Under the pieces are notes generated by a model. It did not search any database and was not told the origin of the DNA. It was given only the letters and a program-made list of their open reading frames with translations. A program made the translations under genes and the position numbers. Below, in pieces: positions 10,717 to 20,609 of a stretch of DNA of 21,917 nucleotides (its first letter is position 1; each line of letters starts with the position of its first letter). This DNA is from Chlamydomonas sphaeroides (taxonomy: Eukaryota > Chlorophyta > Chlorophyceae > Chlamydomonadales > Chlamydomonadaceae): the NCBI GenBank assembly GCA_001662425.1, contig BDDC01001118.1, positions 11,280 to 33,196 of the forward strand, given 5' to 3'.

Positions 10717-10800
10717 CCAGTACTGTCGGGACCGCGACCAAAATGCCGCTTCGTCATCTGCTGCCATCCGTAGGCAGGAGTGACCTGCAGCCCTCTGGCA

Positions 10801-11044
10801 TCTCCTTTAGCAGGAGAGCGCGGTTGGCTGAGGGCGGCTAGGGCAGGAGGGCTCCTCCTGGGCTAGGGCGCCTCAAGGGAAGAACCTCCCCAGGCTCCCC
10901 TGGGCGCCCAATCGCCTGGCATCGGATGGGCACGGAAGCTGGGTACGCCAGGTCTGCCCGTGTCTGGCACGGGCGTACCGGAGCCGCGCCAGACACCGAG
11001 CTACCCCGTGCATGGGGTAGTACACAGCGCGTGGTGACACGCGT
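10801..11044. other. Run of six short perfect hairpins
   Basis: The stem-loops, read directly, are as follows. 10801-10817: 6 bp, loop TTAGC. 10844-10860: 7 bp, loop GCT. 10889-10904: 6 bp, loop CTCC. 10942-10979: 7-bp inner stem plus 5-bp outer stem, loop TCTGG. 11001-11020: 7 bp, loop GTGCAT. 11028-11043: 6 bp with a GTGA tetraloop of the GNRA type. They lie just beyond the foldback element. Whether this is a structured RNA, the debris of a larger element or chance is unknown. I recognise no RNA family. Confidence 0.5.
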
Positions 11045-11080
11045 TTGGGCGCGTTTCAGGGCGTTTCGTGGCGTGGCAGG
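11041..11080 (+). repeat. Four tandem 10-bp units beginning GCGT
   Basis: The units are GCGTTTGGGC, GCGTTTCAGG, GCGTTTCGTG and GCGTGGCAGG, in exact 10-base register. The array directly follows the last hairpin of the cluster. Confidence 0.7.
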
Positions 11081-11185
11081 TACAAGCAGGTCCTTTCGAC
11101 CCCTCTCCGACGCGAGGTGAAGGGCCCGCACCTAGAGAGGTAGGGTGGAGGTACAGCAGCCTCTGTAGCATATTTCTGTGCCCGT

Positions 11186-11228
11186 TGTAAAGTTCTACGG
11201 AGGTGCGCGCGTTCGACATAAGGTGTAA
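11186..11228 (+). terminator. Two candidate TGTAA polyadenylation signals after the TOUGH-like gene
   Basis: TGTAA occurs at 11186-11190 and 11224-11228, about 1.35-1.4 kb after the stop at 9833 and about 440 bases before the MAPK start codon. Two copies in 43 bases, placed at the likely gene boundary, are suggestive but not proof. Confidence 0.35.
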
Positions 11229-11618
11229 GGCGTCGCAACTCCGCATGCGCCAACTGCAGCTGCAAATGTGAATGAAAGGGGCCGACGACACACAGACAAA
11301 ATGTATGCGTCAGGAGGTGCTTGAGGCTGTTTTGCAGTTTGGAGTGCGAACGCAGGTCAGGCGGTCGGCTCATTCATTGTCGCGCAGGCGCTCGGGGAGG
11401 TGGCTTCGCGTCAAGGAATCGTGGAAGCCCGAAGCTATCTACTTCAAAACTCGACGTGGTTCATGGAGGTCGCGTCGCAGGTGCTTCGATCCATTCTTTG
11501 CGGGCGGTTGGCATGCCGTACGCGTAATGGCCTAACCCCGCTTCCGCAGTGTCTCGCCACATACGCCATAACTCGCTCGCATTCTACCCACACATCCCAA
11601 TTCCACACTGCACCACCT

Positions 11619-11669
11619 ATGCCGCCATGCATTGCCTACAAACACAATCCTAAGCCGAGCATGCCATGA
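11619..11669 (+). promoter_or_regulatory. Upstream ORF overlapping the MAPK start codon
   Basis: An ATG at 11619 opens a 16-codon frame (MPPCIAYKHNPKPSMP) that ends at TGA 11667-11669. This stop overlaps the MAPK start ATG (11666-11668) as ATGA. The last sense codons of the frame include a second in-frame ATG at 11661. Another upstream ATG at 11626 opens an 8-codon frame. If the mRNA starts before 11619, these could limit MAPK translation. The transcription start is not visible. Confidence 0.35.
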
Positions 11670-14600
11670 GACTAGCAGACCGGGTGAAGACCTGGCTTCG
11701 CAAGCTCGGCCCTTCTGACGACGTGCCGGAGCCCCCAGCTCCAGCACCACGCAGGAGCAGCGCAGTACAGGAGGCGACAGCAGGGGCGGAGGGCCCACCA
11801 GCGCGGGGGCTTCAGCCCCAGCCAGCCAACCGCGACAGGGACGTGCCAGCAGCGCCGCAGCCGGCCCCGCCCCCGCCCCCGCCACCCCCGCCTCCGCCAC
11901 AGCCTCCGGCGCCTGCACAGCAAGTGCCTACAGCGGCTGCTGCTGCTGCGCAGCCCAAGGCCCCGCAGCCGAGCTCACAAGTAGGTGGTCCGGGTCATGG
12001 GGTGTGCCCTGCGCGCGAAGCGACTGGACCAGCCCGCTTTGGTGGTCCAGTCATTGAGCATGATTGCATAAGGGTTGGACCGGCGTGCCTCGCGGTAGTT
12101 TCACGGGGGGGAGTTTGCGACGCAACTCATGGCGTGGCACTCGCTGCAGGCTCCCGCCAACGGGACGCAGCCCAAGGCTATGCTCGACACGCGAGACTTC
12201 TTTGCTGAGGCGGTCACGACAGAAGCTAACCGGTATCGCCTCCTGGAAGTCATCGGCAAGGGAAGGTGCGAGCCCTTGCCGCTGTGAGGCCTGCGCCTGC
12301 AATTTGATTCACCGTTCACGGCGTTGGCTGGCTTGCACGCTCGCAGCTATGGCATCGTCGCTTCAGCCCTTGACAACTTCAGCGGCGAGAAAGTGGCCAT
12401 CAAAAAGATAACCAACGTGTTCGAGCACGTTTCGGATGCCACCCGCATCGTGCGGGAGATCAAGCTGCTGCGGCTGCTGAAACATCCAGGTGAATGCCGT
12501 GGTTCGAGTCCGCGGGGGCTCCGCAGCCCGCCTGACGCCCTAAGTTGCCTTGTGTTGGCCCCAGACATCGTGGACATCAAGCACATCATGCTTCCCCCGA
12601 GCCCCAAAGACTTCAAGGACATCTACGTGGTCTTCGAGCTGCTGGAAACAGACCTCCACCAGGTGCGCAACGTGAGCTGCCTTGCAAGTTTGAGCCACTT
12701 CAGGCCGGGGGCGCGGGCGGGGCGTGGTGGACCGCGAGGTCACGCCTCGGGGGACTGCCAGGTCCCCCGCGGACGCAGGTTGCCACCCGTCGTGACAACA
12801 CGCGACCTTTGCCCTGCCAGCAAGCTAGCCTCAGCAAAATATGGCTCCGCAGCGGCGTAGTAGCAGACCGCGCAGCGGCGTGGTATGGCGATGAAGCAAC
12901 GCCGCGGCCCGATGGCGAGGCCTGTGGAGGGGCACCGCAAACTCAGGCGACGTGGCGACGCGGTACTCGACCACGCGCAGCGGGCCGCTGTCAGCTGTCT
13001 GGGCAAGCTCGTCTGGGAAAGCTTATGCATCAAATCGGGAGAGCCCATCAGCAGAGCACAAGCAGCACGCCCCTCAGCTCGCGCCCGACGCAGCCACGCT
13101 ATCGTGGCCTCACGGAAGCGGACAGCTTGCGGCGCCGCCCGGGCTGCTAGGCATGTAGCCGTGGCCCCCAGCTGGCTCGTCACCCACCGCAAGTCCGTAT
13201 GTGCTGTGTCGCCAGCCAGGATGCCCATCCCGGCACCGGGAGCCACTTGCTGACGCGTAAACCGAGCAGCAGCAGCTGGCTGTGCGCCGGCGCGCGGCAG
13301 CGGACCAGCGGACCAGGGCCTTCACGCCGTTTTGGGCTCTCCCCCCCGCCTCAGCGGCCTGGCAGGCCCGCATCCTTGCACGTTGACTGCCAGCCTCACG
13401 CCGCAGTCCGCGTTTCGGGGTTTGCTTGCCGCCGTGCCGCCGCACAGCCTCCTGCCCTGCCATGCTGCTTGGCTGCGCCACCCCACCTTCTCCTGCGTAC
13501 CAAGCCTGTGCCGTCAGCCCTTTGACCGCGCCCACCTCGGCCGTGCCACCGCTGTGTCTGCGGCGCAGGTTATCAAGGCCAATGATGACCTCACGCCCGA
13601 GCACCACCAGTTTTTCCTGTACCAGATGCTGCGGGGACTCAAGTACATCCACTCGGGTACGCGCTGAGCGCTGAGCCTCGACAGAAGAGCGCAGCGCGCC
13701 GAGCCGCGCGGGGTCAGGCAGGCGCCGGGGAGCAGGCGGCCCAGGCTGCAGGCGCACCGTCTTGGCGGTGGCGACAAGAGCGCAGCACAGTGCTTCTGCG
13801 TGCAGCACGCAGCCGGCACCCGGCTGCTCACCCCGTCTCCTCGCGCGCCGCTTGGGCCCCGCAGCCAAGGTGTTCCACCGGGACCTCAAGCCCAAGAACA
13901 TCCTGGCCAACTCGGACTGCAAGCTCAAGATCTGCGGTGAGCGGGGGGCCAGCCCCACATCGTGCGGCAGCAGGCCGGCGAGCCGGGCCGCGCCCCCCCT
14001 GCCCCGCCCCCTTCGCCCTGCGACCCCTTCATGTCCAGCCGCCTCGCCCCGGCGATCACCTGCCTGTCCCCCATGCGGCACCTTTCGTCCCCAGACTTCG
14101 GCCTGGCGCGGCCCGCCTTCAACGATATGCCCACCACCGTGTTCTGGACCGACTACGTGGCCACCCGCTGGTACCGCGCGCCCGAGCTGTGCGGCTCCTT
14201 CTTCGCAAAGTACTCGCCCGCCATCGACATCTGGTGCGAGCGCGGCGGGAGGCTGCGGGGAGGGAGGGGGGACGGGAGGCGAGCCCGGCGGCGGGCGAGG
14301 GTGTCGAGTGGGGCTGGGCGGGGCTGCACGTGCCGGCGAGGTGCTCTGCAACGTGAAGCGCGCCGCCGCGGACCTGAGACCCTTGTCCGCGCGGCGTACG
14401 CTACCCCTCGGCACACGCTCCTCGTCTCGTGTCCGTGCCCCGTCTCGCCCATTCACCCCGCCTCCGCCTCCCCGCCTCCCTGCACCCCTGTCCCCCACCT
14501 TCGGCCTCAGGTCGGTGGGCTGCATCTTTGCCGAGGTGCTGCTGGGCAAGCCGCTGTTCCCGGGGCGCAATGTGGTGCACCAGCTGGAGCTCATCACCGA

Positions 14601-17275
14601 CCTGCTGGGCACGCCCAGCCAGGAGGTTATCGCAAAGGTGCGGGGGAGGGCGGCGGCGGCTGGGGTGGGCCGCTGGGTTGGTGGGGTTTGGGGGCGGTTG
14701 GGTGGGGGGCAGGTCATGGCGGGGTGGGGCGGTGGGAAATGCGAAGGGCTGTGCGCAGGGGTGGGGCGTGGCGCAGTGGGGACGGGATTGCGACGGGTTG
14801 GGGGAGGGCGGTGGAGCGGCAGCCCTGCAAGGGAAGGGAGAGCAAGGGTCTGACGTCAGGCAGGCGGGAGGCCGGCTTGCCGCGTAGATGGACAGGAGGC
14901 GATAGATGGCCGAGGGTGGCGGGAGGGAGGGCCGGTGGCGCGGGGGAAGGAAAGGGGAGCGGCAAGGGCAGGGATACGGCCGCAGGGAAAGCGGGGCCCA
15001 TGACGGGGTCTGGGCGATTGCCACGGCTTGAGTAGGGACCCCGATCGAGCAGGGGCACTGACCGGGGCATGGCGGCAGTTCCATTTGTGGAAACGCAGGC
15101 AGCCGCCTGTGTGCACGCTCCCGTGGTGTCTTGTCGGCTTTCTGGCCAGCGCAACCACCACGCCCCTATACAAACACGCTACGCCACCGCGTCCCGCGCA
15201 CAGGTCCGCAACGAAAAGGCCCGCCGCTTCCTTCTCAACATGCGGCCCAAGCCGGGGATCCCCTTTGAGCAGCACTTCCCTCGGGCCGACCGCGGCGCGC
15301 TGCGGCTGCTGCGGCGCCTGCTGGCGTTCGACCCGGCGGAGCGGCCCACGGCGGAGGAGGCGCTGGCAGACCCCTACTTCACGGGTGCGGCCGAGGCTGG
15401 GGCTGGCCGACAGGGCGCGAGGGCAGGCAGCACGGCAGGGCCGCAAGGCAACCTGTGGTAACGACGCGCACGTCTGCGGTTGCGGCGCCCTGGTTGGCGG
15501 CGTGTCTCCGCCGACCCCAAGCACGCCGACCGCGCGCTTGGCGCCGCCGCTGCCTATCTGCCCGAGCGCAGGCCTGCACTGCGTGGCGCGGGAGCCGGTG
15601 GCTCAGCCCATCAGCAAGATGGCGTTTGAGTTCGACCGCCGCAAGCTGACGCTGGAGGACGTGCGCGACCTCATATACCGCGAGATCCTCGAGTACCACC
15701 CGCAGGTGCGGACGGGAGTTGTGGGTAGGGGCTGGTGCAAAATCGCGGAAGCCGCAGGAAGCGTGCGAGGGCAAGATTAAGATGAGACCGCAGCACCAGG
15801 GTGGGAACTTTAGGGACTGGCGCGAGCGCAGTGGTTTGTGGAAGCTGTATAGCTCGCGTGGGCTGGGCGGCGCTGATGGGGCCTGCCAGGCTTCCCGGCG
15901 CGGTCCGTGCTGCTGCCGTCGAGTCGCACTGCTGGGGCGGGCGCGAGGCCGCGGCTGCCGGCCCCTTCAGTTTGCTTGGCACGGGTTGGATGCAGACCGG
16001 GTGCTGCATCAATGTGGGGTGTGGGACCACACAGCATCTTGCCGCTGCCGTGCTCGCATGCTACCTGTTTCCTACTGCCTGCCGCCCAGCCTCTATGACC
16101 ACAGCCTCCCTGATCCCAGCCTCCTGAATCACCAGCTCCCCCGCGCCCCTGCTATCCGCAGATGCTCAAAGAATACCTGGGCGGCGCGTCCCGCGCCAAC
16201 TTCCACTACCCCTCGGCGCTCGAGTCGTTCAAGCGCCAGTTCGCACACCTGGAGGCGGGAGGTGAGCCGCTGCCTGGAGGAAATTGCAGCGACAAAGGCG
16301 GCCTCTCCCGCGGTGGTTCCGCTCGCTGCGCCGAAACACCCCGTCAGCGCCGCTTGCATATGGCGGCTTCGCTGCCGTGCCCCTGGTCGGTGGCCGCGCC
16401 TGACCGCTGCGCTTCTGCCGTGCTGCTGCCGCTCCCGCAGGCGCGCCCGTTGCGCGCGGGCCTGCGGGCTCCCGCATCTACCCCTCCTCCAGCCTGCCCA
16501 AGGAGTGGGTGGCGGAGTTCCAAGCGGAGGCCGCCAAGTACGCACAGCCGCCCGCAGGTGAGGCCGGCACGCCGCTCGGGGGCAGCCTGCGTATCTTACG
16601 TCGACAATGTCGATACATCGATAGCACATCGATAGACGTCATTGAGGAAGATGCGAGGGCTTCCCAGGGGGCCGTATGCTCGGCGGGACGTTCGTGCAAG
16701 GGGCCCGAGGGCACGCTGGGGCGCGAGGTCACTGGCTGCGAGCACCCCGCCCGCCCACATGGGATTCTAACCCTGCCCTGTACCCCCGCCCCGCAGCCGC
16801 CCTATCCAATAGCCACGGCGGCGCGCTCCAAGGCGACGCGGCCGCCGCCGCCGCGCACGCCTACGCCGCCGAGCCACGCCAGCGCGCGTTGTCGGACGCG
16901 CGGCAGGCGGGCCACCTGCCCGACGGCACCATGCCGTTCGTGGACGAGGGCGCGGGCGGCGGAGACCAGCGAGCGTCGGCGGGCTCGCGCTCGGGCGCTT
17001 ACGACGCTGCCGGGCAGCAGCGCACGAGCGCTGGCGCGCGCGACCTGATCGGCCCCGCAGCGGCGGCGCATGCGGCGGCGCAGCTGGCAGCGCAGCAGCA
17101 GGCGGCGCTACTGCAGCAGCAGCGCTGCGCCGGCTCCGCGGCGCAGGCTGCGGGCGCGGTGCAGGCGGCGGCGGCGGCGGCTGCGTACCACCGCTCGCCC
17201 GCGGGGCCCGTGGCGCATGCGTCGGCGCCAATCACGCAGGCCGTACCCGCCCGCTCCGAGAGCAGCGCGCGTTAA
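11666..17275 (+). CDS. Plant-type mitogen-activated protein kinase with TDY activation loop
   Basis: Thirteen exons in frame: 11666-11980, 12150-12265, 12347-12489, 12565-12662, 13569-13656, 13865-13936, 14095-14233, 14511-14637, 15204-15384, 15572-15705, 16162-16261, 16441-16557, 16797-17275; 702 residues. The kinase domain is about 134-426. It has the Gly loop IGKGSYG (140-146), ATP lysine K163 in VAIKK, catalytic HRDLKPKN (258-265, Asp260), DFG (278-280), and the TDY phosphorylation motif (296-298). VATRWYRAPE follows. All catalytic residues are intact, so the enzyme should be an active Ser/Thr kinase switched on by a MAPK kinase. TDY plus the long C-terminal extension, with the block LTLEDVRDLIYREILEYHPQ, places it with group D plant MAPKs (Arabidopsis MPK8, MPK9, MPK15-20; rice BWMK1). 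Unusual parts are a 130-residue N-terminal extension with a 13-Pro stretch and an Ala/Gln-rich tail (about 545-702). The first and last exons are the least conserved, so their ends are less certain. Confidence 0.93.
12663..13568 (+). other. Long intron 4 of the MAPK gene
   Basis: This 906-nt intron joins LLETDLHQ to VIKANDDLTPEHHQFF; donor GTGCGC, acceptor GCAG. It is the longest intron in the window, several times the typical 75-280. I found no gene, RNA or clear repeat in it. Confidence 0.8.
14638..15203 (+). other. G-rich intron 8 of the MAPK gene
   Basis: This 566-nt intron lies between exons ending SQEVIAK and beginning VRNEKARRF. Its first 190 bases carry many GGG to GGGGGG runs on the sense strand, especially 14640-14735. 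The next 200 bases are purine-rich. Several overlapping G-quadruplex motifs are possible. No coding content is evident. Confidence 0.75.
16598..16640 (+). repeat. Short ATCGAT repeat patch in MAPK intron 12
   Basis: ACATCGATAG occurs at 16615-16624 and again at 16626-16635, an 11-base step. ACGTC copies lie on both sides (16598-16602 and 16636-16640), and a small CGAC-AAT-GTCG hairpin is at 16602-16612. The patch is AT-richer than the rest of the intron. Confidence 0.6.
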
Positions 17276-18756
17276 AGGGCTGCGCCGCGCAGGCGCCTGG
17301 CCGCCGAGCGCGGGCTGGGCCAGGCAGGCGTCGTTGTGTGGCTTCAGGCGGTGGCCGGCGAAGGCACCCGCGTGCCGCGTGCGCTCGGTGATCCAAGTCT
17401 GGCTACGTTGCAAGGCCGGCGCCAGGGGCCGCGGCGCCAGGGGCCTCGCGCCGGCCCGGCGGAGCCGCTGCACCTGACGTGCGGCGCGGCAGTGCCGGTT
17501 GCAGGGTGGGACGGGGGTGGCGCAAAGGCCGCCTCGAGCATGACTGTTTGGCGGCGCTCCTGGGATACCGTATACGCATACACGTTACGTTGTACACGGC
17601 CGGCTGCAGCGCGAGCCCGGCCCGTTCTGTAGTGTGAGTGTGATGGGTGTCGTTGTCGCGGCCTCACCCACCTCTTGTGGTGGGCTGCGCCGGCGCCAGA
17701 GCCCCACGAGGCCGTCGCGAGACGCAGCAATGCGTGGCGCGCGGCCCGGCTACTGCTACTGATAACCCGGTGACTGCTAGGGGCGTGAGGAGACGGTGGG
17801 GGCGCGTGGGGCGGTGCCTGAGCAGCGTGCCCGGTGGCATTCGGCCACCGGCTGCGGGCTGCGAGGGGGCACGGCTGCATCTTCATCCGGCGGGGCTCGA
17901 GGCGCTCTGGCGAGGCGGCGGGTGGTTGCGCAGGCAGGCAGCCAACTGGATGGTTTGGGAGGTGGCTGGTTGTGGTACATAGTGGCTTTAGTAGGTGGCT
18001 GTGGCCGGTGCGGCGAAGGGAGGCCTTGCCTGGTGGCGGTGCTGTGCACGCGCTGAGGCACGGGCCAGGTGGTTGTGTGATGCGTGTGGCCGGGTTGCGG
18101 CCGCTGCGTCTGCTGTGGAGAAGGTTCCGCGGCTTGCACGCCTGTGTGGTTCGTGCGGTTGTGAGCGTACCAAGGTATGGAGGTAAGGGCCCAGCGCCCG
18201 CCGCCAGGCAGCCGGCATGCGCGAGCCATCCCTTGTCCGCGTGTGCCGGCGTCGTGTGGCGGCCGCGATGGGTGGCAGTGGCCGGAGCGGAGAGCGAGAG
18301 GGGTGTTTTTGTGTTGGATTGGGTTGCGTCGGATGAGAACAAGGCCCCCGTCTCTTTTTTTACCTGTCGGGTGCCGCCAGTGCTTGGGCAGGCCGGGGCC
18401 CTGCGTCGCATGTGGCTCGCCATGTGGCTGTGCCGCCGCGCTCGGAGAGCAGAGACTGCGCGACAAGGGGCCCTCGTCTTCGTCGTGGGCGGTGCCGGCT
18501 TGGGGTGCGGTGGCGGTCGGGCTGCCGTGGCTGGTTGCCGCATGTGCCCGGCGCCAGGGGCGTGGCGCCCGCATGCCGTCCTGCCGTAACGCACACGTGC
18601 TGTCCGCGCGAACCAGCTGCTGCGTCGTAGCCCAGGCACGCGGCCCCGCCTGGCGCCGAGCTCGGCCGTGCCCTGCACGACTCGCGCAGCCCCTCTGTGC
18701 TCCGACCCGGCTCTGGCCTAAGGGTGCTCTGGAACACAACGGTCGCTGCCGCCTGC

Positions 18757-18761
18757 TTACA
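18757..18761 (-). terminator. Candidate TGTAA polyadenylation signal for the right gene
   Basis: The plus strand reads TTACA, so the minus strand reads TGTAA. It lies close to the skew switch near 18.6 kb and would give the minus-strand gene a 3' UTR of about 1.85 kb. It is the only minus-strand copy I found in the interval. Confidence 0.3.
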
Positions 18762-18908
18762 CCGTCGCGGCCCACAGTCCCATCTTGGCATGAGACTCAA
18801 GGCATGCCGATGTGCTGCGCTCTCACTTCAAGGCATCCCCTTGTACACCAAGCGGCGCCAACTGCGCCGCTCCTGCTGCGACGGCGACAGCGAGCGCGCT
18901 GCTGGTCA

Positions 18909-18990
18909 GTGGCAGAGCCGCATGCAGGGAGGGCCTCGCGCTGCTGGGCAGTGCGTGGCAGAGCCGCATGCAGGAAGGGCCTCGCGCTGC
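18909..18990 (+). repeat. 46-bp tandem duplication
   Basis: GTGGCAGAGCCGCATGCAGG followed by (A/G)AGGGCCTCGCGCTGC occurs at 18909-18944 and again at 18955-18990, with one mismatch. The second copy starts 46 bases after the first. It lies in non-coding sequence. Confidence 0.85.
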
Positions 18991-20609
18991 GCGCGCCTGC
19001 CGCCCGCCCGACCAGACCCGGCCATGCATGCCCCTCACATGCTGCAAGCATGCTACCGGTACGTCGACCCCTCTCCACCAGCTCAGCCGCAGCTGGCCAG
19101 CAGCTGTTGCCGGCTCCGCTTCGCATGCCTTCCGCCCCCGCCCGCCACCACAGACTCTCCGACATGGCTGCAATCCTACCTCTGCAGTGGGTACCAGTAC
19201 TGCCCCACCAGGGCGCTACGGCGGCCCCCGCCCCTCTGGCCCAGGCTGCCACCCCACCCCTGGCCTGCATCCTACCTACCCCCACAATCGCCCCAGCGTG
19301 CCCCTGCAGGACTTCCCATTCCCCGCAGCCGGGCTGGCCGCCCTTGCCTGCCACACCACTTGTGGCGCCGCGCGATGCTCACACATGAGCCCACACCCCC
19401 GTATCTTCGACTTCAGTCACTTGCGACGCAGGCAGCCACGTGGGCGCCAAGTCTAGCAGCAGCGTGATATCTTGCACGTGAATGCCTACGCAATCGGACA
19501 CCGAAGCAGCCAACCTACATCATTTGCAGATGAGAGAGGGGCGACTGGGCAATGCAAGCGACGCAGGCACGGCTCCCAGGAGGGGCACGGCCCACGCACT
19601 TCTCCCCAACATGCCGACAGTCTCCGCGGACACGCTGCAGCAGTGTCGAGCGTAACGCAGTACGGGCAAGAGGAACTCGACTTAGCCCCACAACTCGGAC
19701 AATGATAGAACACGAAACACACCCTGGCCAGCTCAACCGGCCGCCCACGAAATCTGTACTTCCACTCGGACCGTTCACCCATTCAATGCCAAGCTCAGAA
19801 TGTCAGTGATGCCGGCTTGAAGCACTAGTAAGGGTGTAAGGCACACACGCTACGCCCGGCAGGCGCAGCAGAGGCAATCCCACACATTCGCCGGCCAAAA
19901 CAGATGTGTAGCCCAGGCAGCGACGACAGCCAACCAACCTCCAGCCAACCGCTCCACAAGACCGCTACACGCGCAGGTTTGAAAGAAAAACTTTGCCAGA
20001 TAAGCACGTATGCGTTCGCCCTTGACGCGGGGCGAAGTGAGGCTGCACGGCATGTGCACCGCAACCGCAAAAGTAACCGCCAACCCGCCCGAGGCGCCAC
20101 GCGTGAAATGTACACCCGTCCACACACAGGCACACGCGCACGTAACCAACATGACCCGCACTGCCAGCTGAATGGAACCAAGCACAGCGCGTGACCGTCT
20201 TGACAGCTTTCATCCGCGGGGCCGACTTGGACGCCCCCGTCCCACACGAGGCTCCGAACCTGCACACCCCGGGTGCACGCGCCTCACGCGTACCGTATTG
20301 CAGTACGCCCAGCGCAAAGCGCCAGTTCAAGGCCCAGAGAAGGCCCCCTCGTCTTGAGAAAAGCAGGAAGCAAGCGCGGCACGGCCAGCGCCAGCATGCC
20401 CGCTGCACACCGGGCGGCGGCTGGAACACATGGACAGCGAGTTCGTCACATGGAAGGCAGATGACGCAGTGGGTGCCAAACAAACGATAGTCCTGAGAGC
20501 AGCGCAGGCAACATGGCCCCAACCCTGTGCGGATAGAGGTAACTGCGATAAGCAGCGCACGTAAAGAAACGGTACAGTACTCCTTCATCGCACAATTCAG
20601 GGCATGTGG

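Larger units (their letters stand above)
9834..11618. other. Non-coding interval: probable 3' UTR of TOUGH-like gene and MAPK promoter
   Basis: I see no convincing coding region. The interval holds the foldback element (10388-10711), the hairpin run (10801-11044), a 10-bp tandem repeat (11041-11080), and two TGTAA motifs (11186-11190 and 11224-11228). If either TGTAA is used, the 3' UTR would be about 1.35-1.4 kb and would include the foldback. The stretch from about 11535 to the MAPK start is C/A-rich and looks like promoter or 5' UTR. Confidence 0.5.
17276..20609. other. Convergent 3' region without a convincing gene
   Basis: The MAPK gene ends at 17275 on the plus strand and the right membrane-protein gene ends at 20610 on the minus strand, so both transcripts run into this interval. 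The plus strand is G/T-rich from 17276 to about 18.58 kb and C/A-rich from about 18.6 to 20.6 kb. That is what two facing G/T-rich 3' UTRs would give. Several open frames of 330-440 codons overlap on both strands, but none shows a domain or codon pattern I trust. TGTAA occurs on the minus strand at 18757-18761 and on the plus strand at 19835-19839. Confidence 0.5.

Noticed and set aside
10608..10841. Open frame starting in the right arm of the foldback element
   Set aside because: Its first part mirrors an open frame in the left arm only because the arms are inverted copies. It shows no transposase motif.
12491..12520. tRNA-like T-loop GGTTCGAGTC in a MAPK intron
   Set aside because: The bases on each side do not form the T stem, and no D arm or anticodon arm is present at the right distance.
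17344..19388. Open frames of 330-440 codons on both strands
   Set aside because: They overlap each other on opposite strands, are rich in Arg, Pro, Ala and Cys without motifs, and no splice pattern joins them into a known protein.
19835..19839. TGTAA as the MAPK polyadenylation signal
   Set aside because: It lies 2.5 kb after the stop and inside the C/A-rich zone that looks like the opposite gene's 3' UTR. It may be used, but the skew argues against it.
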